A stretch of DNA of 64,000 nt, from NCBI GenBank assembly GCA_963728285.1, contig CAVSJR010000001.1:1-64000 (forward strand), given 5' to 3'. The stretch comes from CAVSJR01 sp963728285. Its GTDB lineage: Bacteria; Actinomycetota; UBA4738; HRBIN12. The notes under the pieces are model-generated. The model was not told the origin of the DNA, did not search any database, and worked only from the letters and a program-made list of their open reading frames with translations. Below are positions 28,288 through 37,827 of this stretch, in pieces. The position numbers were made by a program, and so were the translations under genes. Each line of letters starts with the position of its first letter. Within the stretch, counting starts at the first letter, position 1.

Positions 28288-28351
28288 CGCCCGATCGTGG
28301 CACCTCCGCGGCTTGAGTGAAACGGCCGTTGGTCCCAAGCTGGAAGGGCTC

Positions 28352-28768
28352 GTGACCGAGAAGGACTACTCCTCGACGCCGCTGACCAAGAAGCTCGGCA
28401 TCCGCACGGGGTCACGAGTCCTCCTGGTCTCCGAGCCGAAGGGCTTCGGCCGGACGCTCGGCCCCCTCCCACCCGAGGCCGAGCTGCGCCGGCAGGCTCG
28501 GGCGCCGCTGGACGTCATCGTCGTGTTCGCGACGGAGCTCACCGAGCTGCGCCGGCGGTTCGCGACGCTCGCGCGCGCGCTGGATCCCTCCGGTCGGCTG
28601 TGGGTCGCCTGGCCGAAGAAGGCCGCGAAGGTCGAGACGGACCTCTCGTTCGAGATCGTCCAGCGGATCGGCCTCGAGGAAGGGCTCGTCGACAACAAGT
28701 CCGCCTCCATCGACGACGTCTTCCAGGGCCTGCAGTTCGTGTACCGGCTCAAGGACCGAGGGCGGTAG
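28352..28768 (+). CDS. DUF3052 family protein
   Basis: 138 aa from a GTG at 28352 with GGAAGG upstream. Matches the actinobacterial DUF3052 family (YSSTPLTKKLGIRTGSRVLL, LDVIVVFATELTELRRRF, GRLWVAWPKKAAKVETDL, LVDNKSASIDDVFQGLQFV). Single compact cytoplasmic domain, function unknown. Divergent from rsmI, with 64 bases between the starts. Confidence 0.88.
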   Translation: MTEKDYSSTPLTKKLGIRTGSRVLLVSEPKGFGRTLGPLPPEAELRRQARAPLDVIVVFATELTELRRRFATLARALDPSGRLWVAWPKKAAKVETDLSFEIVQRIGLEEGLVDNKSASIDDVFQGLQFVYRLKDRGR

Positions 28769-28796
28769 ATCCGAGCCTCGACGGTCGGCCTCGTCG

Positions 28797-29429
28797 TCAC
28801 GCCGGCACGCGGGCCGCCACGTGGTGGAAGCGAACGACCTCGCCCGGATCCTCCTCCTCCTCTCGAACCTCCGAGAGCTCGAGTCGAAATCCCGCCCGCA
28901 CCAGCATGTCCTCGTTGTGCTCCGGGGCGAATCCGGCGAAGAACATCGGGACGCCGAGCCACCCCTCTTCCACCTCATCCCGGGTGTCTGCGCTCCCGAA
29001 CTGAGCCAGCAGGGCCCCTCCCGGCCGCAGCCATTCCGCGATCCGGTCCAGGAGCCGCTGCTGCTCGGCCCGAGGCACGTGGACGAAGGCATAGAACGCC
29101 GTGACGGCATCGACGGATCGCGGCGGCCATTCCATCGTCGTGAAGTCGCCGCGGACGAAGGTCGCGTCCGGCACGTTCGCCCGGGCGAGCTCGATCTGGC
29201 GTGCCGAGATGTCGATGCCGGTCACGCGGCGTCCGGACGCGAGCGCGCGAGTCATCGGAATCCCTGCACCGCAGCCCAAATCGAGAACATCGGTGCCGTT
29301 CCCGATTCGCGCGAGGGCTTCGCCCAGAAACCACATCCGGACCGGGGAGGGCCGAAGGTCGCTCCATTCGAGATAGCGCTCGGCCATCCGATCGTATCCG
29401 CGCCCCACGATCTCCTTCGGATCCTGCAT
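28797..29429 (-). CDS. Class I SAM-dependent methyltransferase
   Basis: 210 aa from the ATG at 29429 (QDPKEIVGRGYDRMAERYLEW). Rossmann methyltransferase: motif I VLDLGCGAGIPMTRAL, motif II acidic residue in VTGIDISARQ, then FVRGDFTTMEW and WLRPGGALLAQFG. Substrate unknown; the form resembles small-molecule methyltransferases. Divergent from the mannosyltransferase gene, starts 44 bases apart. Confidence 0.85.
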   Translation of the reverse strand: MQDPKEIVGRGYDRMAERYLEWSDLRPSPVRMWFLGEALARIGNGTDVLDLGCGAGIPMTRALASGRRVTGIDISARQIELARANVPDATFVRGDFTTMEWPPRSVDAVTAFYAFVHVPRAEQQRLLDRIAEWLRPGGALLAQFGSADTRDEVEEGWLGVPMFFAGFAPEHNEDMLVRAGFRLELSEVREEEEDPGEVVRFHHVAARVPA

Positions 29430-29460
29430 GTCCCGGCCCGCCAAAGTCCACTCGCTCGCA

Positions 29461-29466
29461 TACCAT
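29461..29466 (+). promoter_or_regulatory. Candidate -10 box of the mannosyltransferase gene (leaderless layout)
   Basis: TACCAT, 6 bases before the ATG at 29473. Confidence 0.4.
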
Positions 29467-29472
29467 CGGCCG

Positions 29473-31015
29473 ATGCACCTCCGCGAGTTCGTCCAGCGAC
29501 CCGTCGTGGCCATCGTCGCGGTCGGCCTGCTCGCCGCCATGCTTCGGTTCTATCACCTCGGAACCCCGCCGACGCATGCGTTCGACGAGGCCTACTACCC
29601 GAAGGCGGGATGCCTCTTCGTCGGGTACCCGCGCCGCGCCTGCGACGTCACGACCGACGACGAGAAGTACTGGGCCGATCTCTACAACGACGTGGGCTCC
29701 TGGGTTCACCCTCCGCTCGGGAAATGGGCGATCGGGCTGGGCGAGCTCGCGTTCGGCCCCGACGCCTTCGGATGGCGGTTCGCCGGCGCGCTCGCCGGCA
29801 CGCTCACCGTCGTCCTCATCGCGGCGATCGCGCAGCTCCTCTTCCGCAGCGTGGTGTGGACGTATGTCTCCGGGCTGCTGCTCGCGACGGAGCATCTGAA
29901 CTTCGTCCAGTCGCGGACGGGGATGCTCGACATCTTCCTGGCGTTCTGGGTGGTGCTCGGGTTCCTCCTGCTCGTGCTCGACAGGCGATGGATCGAACGC
30001 CGGACCCCTCGGGAGCTCGAGGCGGGACCCGCTCCCGCGCGATCACGCGACCCCGATCCTGGGCGCCGGCGGCACCGCGGCGGCGACGGTCGTCCGGAGC
30101 GCACCGACCGAGGAGGCGAAGCGTGTCGCGCCCTCGCCGTTCGTGCGCCCCTGGCGGCTCGCCGCCGGCGTGGCGTTGGGCGCGGCGATCGCCACGAAGT
30201 GGTCGGGCGTCACGGCGATCCTGGCGGCGGTGATCCTGTCGCTCGCCTGGGAACGGACGCGGAGGAAGTCGCTCGGCGTCCGGCATCCCCTCGCCCGAGC
30301 GATCCAGCAGGAGAGCCTCGGCGTGACGGTCTCCTTCCTGGTCGTGCCGGCGGTCGTCTACTTCGCCTCATGGACCGGGTACTTCGTTTGGTTCGGCTTC
30401 GACCTCGGGGCGTGGGCCAAGATGCAGTCGGCGATGTTCTCCTATCACGAGCATCTGCAGACGCTGAACGACAAGGGCCGCCCGATCCACCCGTATCTCT
30501 CGAGGGCGTGGCAGTGGATCCTCATGGCCCGGCCGGTCGTGTACTTCTACAAGGAGGACGCCGGCCTGCGCCGCGAGATCATCGCGATGGGGAACCCCGT
30601 CATCTTCTGGACCAGCCTGGTGGCCCTGCCGTACCTGGCGATCGCATGGCGGCGCTCCAGGGACTGGGTCGCCGGGTTCATCCTCGTCGCGGTCCTCGCG
30701 CAATATCTGCCGTGGTTCTTGATCTCGCGCCCGCAGTTCCTCTTCTACATCACGCCGATCACGCCCTTCCTCGTGCTGTCGGTGGTGTATCTGCTTCGAC
30801 GGCTCGCGAACGTCCGGATCCAGCCGGGTGAGAACGACGAGGCCGAGCGAGCCGCGAGCCCATGGCTGCCGGTGGTCGTGGGCGTCGTGGTCCTGTCCGT
30901 CGCCGCGTTCGCCTGGTTCTGGCCCGTCCTCACCGCCGGCACGTTGTCGTCCGACGCGTGGCGACTGCGCATCTGGTTCGACGGAGAGCCATGGAGCGCC
31001 TTCAACTGGGTCTGA
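29473..31015 (+). CDS. Protein O-mannosyltransferase, PMT/GT39 family (frameshift near 30040)
   Basis: About 514 aa over two frames. N-terminal GT39 catalytic loop (HAFDEAYYPKAGCLFVGYP, with the DE pair, and DVGSWVHPPLGKWAIGLG), many membrane helices, and in the second frame TKWSGVTAILAAV and the PMT C-terminal region (YHLYLS-type SYHEHL, PIHPYLSRAWQWILMARPV). Transfers mannose from polyprenyl phosphate to exported proteins. The change of frame falls in a poorly conserved loop between about 30000 and 30110, equivalent to one extra base; the second half then reads to the end without a stop. Confidence 0.88.
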
Positions 31016-31126
31016 GGCATCCGACGAGCTCCGCCTCGAAGCCCCGAAGCGACTGCGTCGGAACACAACAGGTCGTGACCGGCGGTCAAGCGGCCGGCGC
31101 GAAGGGGCCGCCGAGCCGCGGGTAGC

Positions 31127-33149
31127 ATGCTCGCCATGTCGAGGCAGGACGTCTTCATCCCCATGGAGGACGGCGTCCGCCTCGCGGCGACGATCTACGC
31201 GCCCGACGCGGGCGGCCCATGGCCCGCGATCCTCGAGGCGCTCCCCTACCGCAAGGACGACCTCACCGAGTCCTATCGCCCGGAGTACGCCCGCCTGCGG
31301 GACGAGGGCGGGTACGTCGTCTGCCGCGTGGACGTGCGCGGGACCGGATCCTCGGAGGGCGTCGCGGAGGACGAGTATCCGCCGCAGGAGCAGCGTGATC
31401 TCTGCGCCGTGATCGCGTGGCTCGCCGACCAGGACTGGTGCTCGGGCTCCGTCGGCATGTACGGGACGTCGTACTCGGGATTCAACTCCATCCAGGTGGC
31501 CATGGAGCGGCCACCGGCGTTGAAGGCGATCATTCCGATCTTCGCGACCGACGACCGGTACGCCGACGACGTTCACTACTTCGGCGGCGCGCTGAAGGCG
31601 CTCGACGTGGTGGACTACCCCGCCTACATGACGGCGATGAACGCGCTTCCTCCCGTGCCCGCCCTGGCGGGCAGCGATTGGCGGGACAAATGGGAAGCGC
31701 GCGTGATGGCGAATGAGCCGTGGCTCATCACATGGCTCGAGCACCAGCGATTCGACGCATATTGGCGGCACGGATCGCTGCGCCCCGACTACGACGCCAT
31801 CGAGGCCGCGACGATGATCGTCGCGGGCTGGGCCGACGGATACACGAACAATTCCCTGCGGACCATGGAGGCGCTTCGGTGTCCCAAGCGACTTCATCCT
31901 CGGGCCGTGGGCACACGCGTCGGTCGAGACGTCGAGCCCCGGTCCCAACATCGACCTGGTGGCCGAGCACCTCCGATGGTGGGACCGCTGGCTGAAGGGC
32001 ACGGACAACGGCATCGACCGAGAGCCGGAGATCGTGCTGTTCGCGCGCCGGTCGACCCGGCCGGACCCGCAGCTCCGGGAGGTCCGCGGCGAATGGCGGT
32101 TCGAGCCGGGCTGGCCGCTCGAGCGGGGTCGCGAGCTGCCCCTCGAGCTCGAGACGGCGTCCACGCCGAACGCACCGGACGCCGTGGGACCCGACCGACT
32201 CGACGTGCGAGGAGACGTCGGCGTCACGGCATGGATCTCCTGCGCCGGCGGCTTGCCCTGGGGCCAGCCCGACGACCAGCGACCGGACGAGCCCTACTCG
32301 CTCGTCTACGAGTGGGAGCCACTGGCGGGCGAGCTCGAGATCCTCGGACAGCCTCGGCTGAACATCACGGTGACGGCGTCGGCGCCGATCGCCTATCTCT
32401 CCGCGAAGCTGTGCGACGTGTTCGAGGACGGGACCTCCGCGCTGATCACCCGGGGGCTGCTGAACCTCTCACACCGTGACTCGCGCGAGGATCCGGCGGT
32501 GCTCGAGCCGGGCGTCCCCGTCACCGTCTCGATGGAGTTGGAGGTGACGTCCTGGATCGTCGAGCCCGGCCATCGCATCCGGCTCGACCTCGCGGGCACC
32601 GACTGGCCCAATGCCTGGTCACCTCCCACGCCCGTCACGCTCACGGTGGACCGGCGCGGGTCGACCATCGTGCTCCCCCGGGTGGACGGGGCGAGTCCCG
32701 TGACGGAGCGCCCTCGCCTTCGGCCGCCGCCGGATCAGGGAGCCACCGCGGGGAAGGAATCCCGAGGAGACGACGCGACCGCCGGCGAGGGGTCGGAGGA
32801 CGGGTCCGGCTATCGATGGCTGATCGAGCGCGACGTCCTCGGCCGCGAGACACGCGCCCAGGTCGGGAACTGGGGGTGGACGGAGGCGAACGACGTCCGG
32901 CCGCGCTTTCGGGAGGACTACCGTGGCACGGTCGCCGTGTCGACGACGGATCCCGGAAACGCCTGGTCCGAGGCCTGGGCCGAGTTCGAGATGCACTGGC
33001 CCGAGGCGATCGTCGCGAGTCGTGCACACCAGCGCCTGTGGAGCGACGCCGACGCCTATCACCTCGACATCCGCCTGGAGCTCACGGAGAACGGGGAGCC
33101 CAAATGGACGAGGCGGTGGCAGAGGAGCTTTCCTCGAGACCACCAATAA
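31127..33149 (+). CDS. CocE/NonD-family X-Pro dipeptidyl-peptidase-like hydrolase (frameshift near 31885)
   Basis: About 670 aa over two frames. Alpha/beta-hydrolase with nucleophile in MYGTSYSGF, catalytic Asp near IVAGWADGY and His in ILGPWAH; then a jelly-roll C-terminal domain (YEWEPLAGELEILGQPRL, EPGHRIRLDLAGTDWPN). It may cleave an ester, amide or X-Pro peptide. The shift sits between ALRCPKR and FILGPWAH at about 31875-31895, one extra base. Two in-frame ATGs exist (31127, 31136); TAGCAT at 31123-31128 is 7 bases from 31136, favouring that one. A C-terminal region of about 100 residues extends beyond the usual family end. Confidence 0.87.
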
Positions 33150-33240
33150 CAACCGCCGGCGCAGCGCTCTAAGCGAGCCCATTCGGACACTCTGCGTCCT
33201 CTCGCTCAGTGCGTCGGGGACGACTTGACGAGGTGGGTTG

Positions 33241-33792
33241 TCAGTTTCCTTCCTGCTTGGGCCACGTCCATGCGTACCAGATGATCAGCAGCAGGAGTGC
33301 GCTTTCCGCGATGCTCAAGAAGTAGAAGTACGCCCAGTCCTCGCCGATCATCGATGCCGCGATGGAAACGATGTACAGGATGGGCAACACGATGTTGGTC
33401 CAGCGGTTGACGCTCGGCTTGAGGACGAGCGTAAGGAAGACCATCACTGCTGCGATCGCGACATAGACCGAGACTGCGAACAGGAAGACCTGAGTGATCT
33501 TGATCCCTGAGACTTCGCCTGCGATGACGTCCTCGATGAGCCCAGCTCGGAAGAACCCGAAGATATCCCCATAGGCGAACAGGAACAGCATCGCTATCCA
33601 CAGCGCAGAGATCTTGAGCCGGACACCGATCCGCTCATCTTCGAGGATCCTGGAGTTGGAGGTTGACAGCTTCGCCCTCCTTCCCTCTGCAAAGCCCAGA
33701 ATCTGCCCGTGAGGGACAACGATAGATGAGGCCAGCGCACCGAGGCGGTTCCGCCGTCGTGGCCGCTGTCCCGTGCGGCGCCCAAGGTACAT
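33241..33792 (-). CDS. DUF6326-like four-helix membrane protein
   Basis: About 183 aa from ATG 33792; the conserved part begins near 33640 (LEDERIGVRLKISALWIAML). Four hydrophobic helices (FLFAYGDIFGFFRAG, FLFAVSVYVAIAAVMVFLTL, IVLPILYIVSIAASMI, SIAESALLLLIIWYAW). Function unknown. GC content here is about 57 %, much lower than the 65-72 % of its neighbours, suggesting recent transfer. Start uncertain, since the first 50 residues are not family-like. Confidence 0.7.
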   Translation of the reverse strand: MYLGRRTGQRPRRRNRLGALASSIVVPHGQILGFAEGRRAKLSTSNSRILEDERIGVRLKISALWIAMLFLFAYGDIFGFFRAGLIEDVIAGEVSGIKITQVFLFAVSVYVAIAAVMVFLTLVLKPSVNRWTNIVLPILYIVSIAASMIGEDWAYFYFLSIAESALLLLIIWYAWTWPKQEGN

Positions 33793-34095
33793 CGGATCCG
33801 CTTCGCGCCCTCCACCGACAGCATGAGGCGATACTCGTCGCCGGACGGAGCTCCCGTACCTGCTTCCAGATCGCCCGCGACATCTCCGGGTCGGATCCGG
33901 TCGGCCTGCTGCTGAGGTTCGGCGAGGTCCGGTGCTCGTCACGGCCCCGGGGTTGCGAGACGGCCCCGGAAACGCAGATCCCCGGCGCCGTGGGCCGGGG
34001 ATGCGTCTTCATGCGATATCGCACGGCCACAGTAGGACGTCGCGCGCCGGCTGACAAGGGGACGGAGGGCTGAACAACGGGCCCGCCGGGGACGT
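33793..34095. other. Intergenic stretch without a supported gene
   Basis: 303 bases. Short frames on both strands are open but show no family match and no convincing start signal. Possibly the remains of an insertion that brought the low-GC DUF6326 gene. Confidence 0.5.
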
Positions 34096-34578
34096 CTATC
34101 GAGGGGGCAAGCGCCGCACGTTCGCCTCAGCCTCCGCGGTCTTGCGGGTGAGGGACGTGATCACGATCGGATCATCCCGAAACAGCGCCTTCGTCGACAT
34201 CGCGATGGAGACGCCGTGTCGTCCGGCCCGAAAGACGACCGAGGTCTTGCTGATGACGGCGGGGTCGACGTACATCGGCGCCAGGAAGAACAGGCCGAGG
34301 GGCGGCACGGCGCCCGGCTCGTAGTCGGGGAACGAGCGCTCGAGCTCCGCGGCCGTGGCGGGCCGCGCCTCGGCGTCGCGGAGGGCGGCTCTGGCCAGGT
34401 CCAACTCGAGCTCGCGGTCGTCGGGGATCACGCACAGCGCGTGGCCGAGCGTCGTCACGAGCACGACGGTCTTCACGACGTCGTCGACCGAGAAGGTCGT
34501 CGGGCCGATGTTGTCGGGGGCTCCATCCTCGTGCGGGATCACGACGAAGGTGACGCCGCGACCCTGGAGGTAATCCAT
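34096..34578 (-). CDS. YbaK/ProX-type aminoacyl-tRNA deacylase domain protein
   Basis: 160 aa from ATG 34578 (a GTG 12 bases earlier is also possible). YbaK fold: DYLQGRGVTFVVIPHED, TTFSVDDVVKTVVLVT, CVIPDDRELELDLA, AVPPLGLFFLAPMYVDPAV. Such proteins hydrolyse mischarged tRNA (Cys-tRNA-Pro, Ala-tRNA-Pro) in trans. A TAGAAT -10-like box lies at 34658-34663. Specificity cannot be told. Confidence 0.84.
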   Translation of the reverse strand: MDYLQGRGVTFVVIPHEDGAPDNIGPTTFSVDDVVKTVVLVTTLGHALCVIPDDRELELDLARAALRDAEARPATAAELERSFPDYEPGAVPPLGLFFLAPMYVDPAVISKTSVVFRAGRHGVSIAMSTKALFRDDPIVITSLTRKTAEAEANVRRLPPR

Positions 34579-34760
34579 CAAGGCCGACACGCGATTCGCC
34601 CCCTCGCGTGACGCGACGAGTTCCGATGAAGTCGATTCGACCCGAATGGCATGCGTGATTCTACAGCCGGGGCGAGCGTTGCCTCCTGCGTCGAAAGTCT
34701 CGAGTTGTCGCGGCCGATCGGCCGAGGCGCCGCGGCGAATGCGCGTCGTATGCGTCGCGG

Positions 34761-35570
34761 TCAACCGAAGCCGGGCAGATGCTCCCGAAACGCGATGTAC
34801 GCGAGCGCCGCGCCGACGTCGAGCAGGAAGTGCGCGACGACGAGCGGCCACGTCCGCCTGGTGCGAACGAACACCACGCCGAACAGGGCGCCCATGGCGA
34901 GGTTCCCGAGGAACCCTCCCCACCCCTGATACAGGTGATAGCAGGCGCGGAGCAGGGCGCTTGCGCCGACGGCGGCCAGGGGAGTCCAGTGAAGCTGGCG
35001 CAGGCGGGTGATGAGATAGCCGACGACGATGGTCTCCTCCAACAGCGCCGCGACCGCGGCGTTCAGGAAGATCACCGGCACGGTCCACCAATGACCGAGC
35101 GGCGGGGCCGGGACGACGAATCGGTTGACGCCGGCCGCGACGGCGCCGAGATAGACCGCGATCCCGCCGAGGCCCACCACGATGAACAGCGCCACGCCGC
35201 GAAGGATGTCCTCGCGTGGCCGATCCCACGACAGCCCGATCGCTGACACGCCCTCGCCGTTTCGCCGCACGAGGTACACGACGAGCCACACCGGCGCGAG
35301 GCCGAACACCAGCTGCGCGAGCTGCTGCGCGAGCACCGGGTCCTGGCTCGCGGCGGCGACGGTCACGCCCCGCACCGGAGCCGTCGCGAGGCTGATGGCC
35401 GCGAACACCGCGCTCGCGAGCAGGGAGAGCGACAGGACGACGGCGGTCTCCTCGGCCAACGTCCGAGCGGGTGCCGGCGCCGGGGGGACCGTGGCCCCGG
35501 AGCCGCGCCGAGCTCGGTAGTCGCCCAAGACGCGCGGCCGGTCGGGGCGATGTCGCTGACGGGTGCCCAT
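34761..35570 (-). CDS. CPBP-family intramembrane glutamic protease
   Basis: 269 aa. About eight hydrophobic helices. CPBP signature: LLEETIVVGYL (the EE pair, with Gly in place of the usual Arg), then YHLYQGWGGFLGNLAMG with the His, and VAHFLLDV with the second His. Relatives include Rce1 prenyl proteases and bacteriocin-immunity proteins. ATG 35570 has TACCCT (35577-35582) 6 bases upstream, so it is probably leaderless. Divergent from the FAD oxidase. Confidence 0.87.
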   Translation of the reverse strand: MGTRQRHRPDRPRVLGDYRARRGSGATVPPAPAPARTLAEETAVVLSLSLLASAVFAAISLATAPVRGVTVAAASQDPVLAQQLAQLVFGLAPVWLVVYLVRRNGEGVSAIGLSWDRPREDILRGVALFIVVGLGGIAVYLGAVAAGVNRFVVPAPPLGHWWTVPVIFLNAAVAALLEETIVVGYLITRLRQLHWTPLAAVGASALLRACYHLYQGWGGFLGNLAMGALFGVVFVRTRRTWPLVVAHFLLDVGAALAYIAFREHLPGFG

Positions 35571-35576
35571 GTCTTC

Positions 35577-35582
35577 AGGGTA
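35577..35582 (-). promoter_or_regulatory. Candidate -10 box of the CPBP gene (leaderless layout)
   Basis: TACCCT on the minus strand, 6 bases before the ATG at 35570. Confidence 0.4.
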
Positions 35583-35700
35583 TCCCGCGAACCGGTCGCG
35601 GCGCGCGGTTCGGCTCGAATCGGGCGGGCTCCATGCGGGCGCGTGGCGATCGATACCGGATTCCCGGCCACCATCGGCCGCGACTACACTTCGCGCACCG

Positions 35701-35730
35701 ATGAGCCGGGAACGGGCGAGGGCGAGATGA
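35701..35730 (+). CDS. Possible nine-codon Arg-rich leader peptide
   Basis: ATG AGC ... AGA TGA encodes MSRERARAR. TACACT at 35685-35690 lies 10 bases upstream and could place the mRNA start near this ATG. Its TGA overlaps the ATG of the following oxidase (ATGA), the arrangement of a translationally coupled leader. May be chance. Confidence 0.35.
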   Translation: MSRERARAR

Positions 35731-36953
35731 CCAGAGCGCGAGAGTCCGCCGACCTCGTGGTGGTCGGCGCCGGCACGGTCGGGGGCTGGGCATCGACGTT
35801 CGCGAAGTCCGGGGGGATGCAACGTGTCATCGTGCTCGAGCGAGGGCTCGCCGGGCAGGGGGCGTCGAGTCGGGCGGCGGGCGTCGTGCGCGCCCAGGGC
35901 GGGAACCCGTCGACCGTGCGGCTCGGTTCCTGGAGCGTCGACTTCTACAACTCGCAGCGCCAGCTCTATGGGACCGACTCGGGCTTCCAGGAGCTCGGGT
36001 ACCTCATCCTCGCGGTCACGCAGGCCGACGTGCGAAACGGACGCGAACGGGTGGCGATGCAGCGCGAGGCGGGACTCGACGTCTCATGGCTCGACGAGCG
36101 AGATGCCGTTCGGGTGAATCCGACGCTGGCGCCTCAGGGCCATCGCGGCGGCAGCTACGCCGGCACCGATGGGTTCATCGATCCGCCGCGGAACGTCCGC
36201 GCGTACTCGCTCGCGATGCAGCGGGCGGGCGTGGAGCTTCGCGAGCGAACACCGTTTCTGGGCCTGCGCACGCGCGCGGGCCGAGGCGGGTCGCCGTCGG
36301 TGACGGGGGTTGAGACGCCCGAAGGGACGATCGCGACCGAACGCGTGCTCCTGACGGGCGGGCCGACGCTGCGACCGCTCGGGAGGCTCGTGGGCGCCGA
36401 CGTGTTCGTCGGCGCGGCGCGGCATCAGGTCGTCGTGAGCGAGCCGCATCCGGCATTCGAGGCCGGACGACTGCCCATGGTCTTCGACATCCGAAGCGGA
36501 CTCTATTGGCGTCAGGAGGAGGGCGGATTGCTCTGGGGGATGAGCAATCCCGATGAGGCGCCGGGCGAGGCGCAGCACATCGACTGGCCGTACCTACGAA
36601 AGATGCAACGGAGGCTCGGCCGGCTCGTGCCGATCACGCAGGCCCTCGGGATCCGCAAGGCCTGGGCGGCGACGATCGAGTTCACGCCGGATCACATGCC
36701 GATCCTCGGTCCCGTCGTGCGTCGCGACGGAACGGCCATCGAGGGGGCGACCCTCGCATCGGCGTGCGGCCACGGCATGATGTGGGGCCCCTCGGTCGCC
36801 CGGATCGCCGCCGACCTCGCCACGGAGGGCAAGACCGGCGTCATCGACGACGTCGAGGAGTTCGGCATGGACCGGTTCGACGAACGAGGACGGAGCCGGC
36901 TCGCGGCCGACCCGATCGCGCTCCCGTTTCCCGTCAGCGCCGACGGCGATTGA
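35727..36953 (+). CDS. FAD-dependent oxidoreductase, DAO/sarcosine-oxidase-like
   Basis: 408 aa. N-terminal Rossmann dinucleotide site (DLVVVGAGTVGGWASTFA, VIVLERG), GASSRAAGVVRAQGG near the flavin, and the C-terminal flavin motif with FTPDHMPILGPV and SACGHGMMWGPSVARIAADL. It should oxidise a secondary amine or amino acid. Start chosen at the ATG that overlaps the short upstream frame; the open frame runs further but without family match. Substrate unknown; N-methyl and glycated amino acids are both substrates in this family. Confidence 0.87.
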   Translation: MTRARESADLVVVGAGTVGGWASTFAKSGGMQRVIVLERGLAGQGASSRAAGVVRAQGGNPSTVRLGSWSVDFYNSQRQLYGTDSGFQELGYLILAVTQADVRNGRERVAMQREAGLDVSWLDERDAVRVNPTLAPQGHRGGSYAGTDGFIDPPRNVRAYSLAMQRAGVELRERTPFLGLRTRAGRGGSPSVTGVETPEGTIATERVLLTGGPTLRPLGRLVGADVFVGAARHQVVVSEPHPAFEAGRLPMVFDIRSGLYWRQEEGGLLWGMSNPDEAPGEAQHIDWPYLRKMQRRLGRLVPITQALGIRKAWAATIEFTPDHMPILGPVVRRDGTAIEGATLASACGHGMMWGPSVARIAADLATEGKTGVIDDVEEFGMDRFDERGRSRLAADPIALPFPVSADGD

Positions 36954-37004
36954 GCCGTTGGGCCGCCGTTCCCCTGCTCCCCCGGTTCGCCGCTCGTCGC
37001 GGCG

Positions 37005-37709
37005 TCACGACAAGGAGACGTCGACCATGATCAGCTCGCTCTCGGCCCCCGCGGCGATCTCGATGCGCTCCTCGTCGGTGATCTGAGCCGCGTCGCCGGT
37101 CTCCATCTCCTCGCCGTTGACCTGCACGCGCCCGTCGATGACGTACAGGTAGACTCCGCGGCCGGCCCCGAGCGGATGTTCCACCGTGGTTCCCGGGGTG
37201 AGCCGTGAGACGAAGACGTGCGCATCCTGGTGGACGCTCACCGCGTCTCCGCCCGATCCCGAGATGACCGGCAGGAGCCGATCGGTCCTGTCCTCCTTCG
37301 TGAAGACCTTCTGCTCGACGCCCGGCGCGAGGCCGCGTTCGTTCGGCATGATCCACATCTGAATGAACCGCATCGGTTCGTCGGCCGACGCGTTCTGCTC
37401 CGAGTGCCACGCTCCGGACCCGAGCGTCATCCGCTGCACCGAGCCCGCCGGGAGCGGCCCGGGAGCGCCGCCGACGTCGTCCTGGTGGCGGAACGTGCCC
37501 TCGACCACGTAGGTGAGCCCCTCGATGTCGCGATGCGGATGCATCGGCCAGATCGCGCCCGGGATCAGCCGGTCGTCGTTGAAGACTCGGAGGGTGCCGA
37601 ATTGCATGTACTCGGGATCGACATACTGATCGAACGAATAGTGCCATCGAGCTCGGAACCACTCGCCGTCGATGTCGAAGATCTCTTTGTCGCGGCGGAT
37701 CTTGATCAT
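37005..37709 (-). CDS. Pirin-family cupin protein
   Basis: 234 aa from the ATG giving IKIRRDKEIFDIDGEWFRAR. Pirin bicupin: metal site in MHPHRDIEGLTYVVEG and GSGAWHSEQNAS, second cupin with VYLYVIDGRVQVNGEEM. Bacterial pirins include quercetinases and regulators of metabolic enzymes; the role here is not determinable. Convergent with the FAD oxidase (51 bases apart). Confidence 0.9.
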   Translation of the reverse strand: MIKIRRDKEIFDIDGEWFRARWHYSFDQYVDPEYMQFGTLRVFNDDRLIPGAIWPMHPHRDIEGLTYVVEGTFRHQDDVGGAPGPLPAGSVQRMTLGSGAWHSEQNASADEPMRFIQMWIMPNERGLAPGVEQKVFTKEDRTDRLLPVISGSGGDAVSVHQDAHVFVSRLTPGTTVEHPLGAGRGVYLYVIDGRVQVNGEEMETGDAAQITDEERIEIAAGAESELIMVDVSLS

Positions 37710-37827
37710 GAGAGCGCCCCCTCGCCGTCCCGCGCCTCGGCGCACGCGTGCGCGCCGTCTGGTTGGTCCCCCTCAACCACTCTCCGGCCGAGCGGTATTC
37801 CCCCGGCTCACGGCATCAAACGCGAGG

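Noticed and set aside
33635..34073. Small open frames on both strands
   Set aside because: No family resemblance, no start signal, Arg/Pro-rich composition as in shadow frames.
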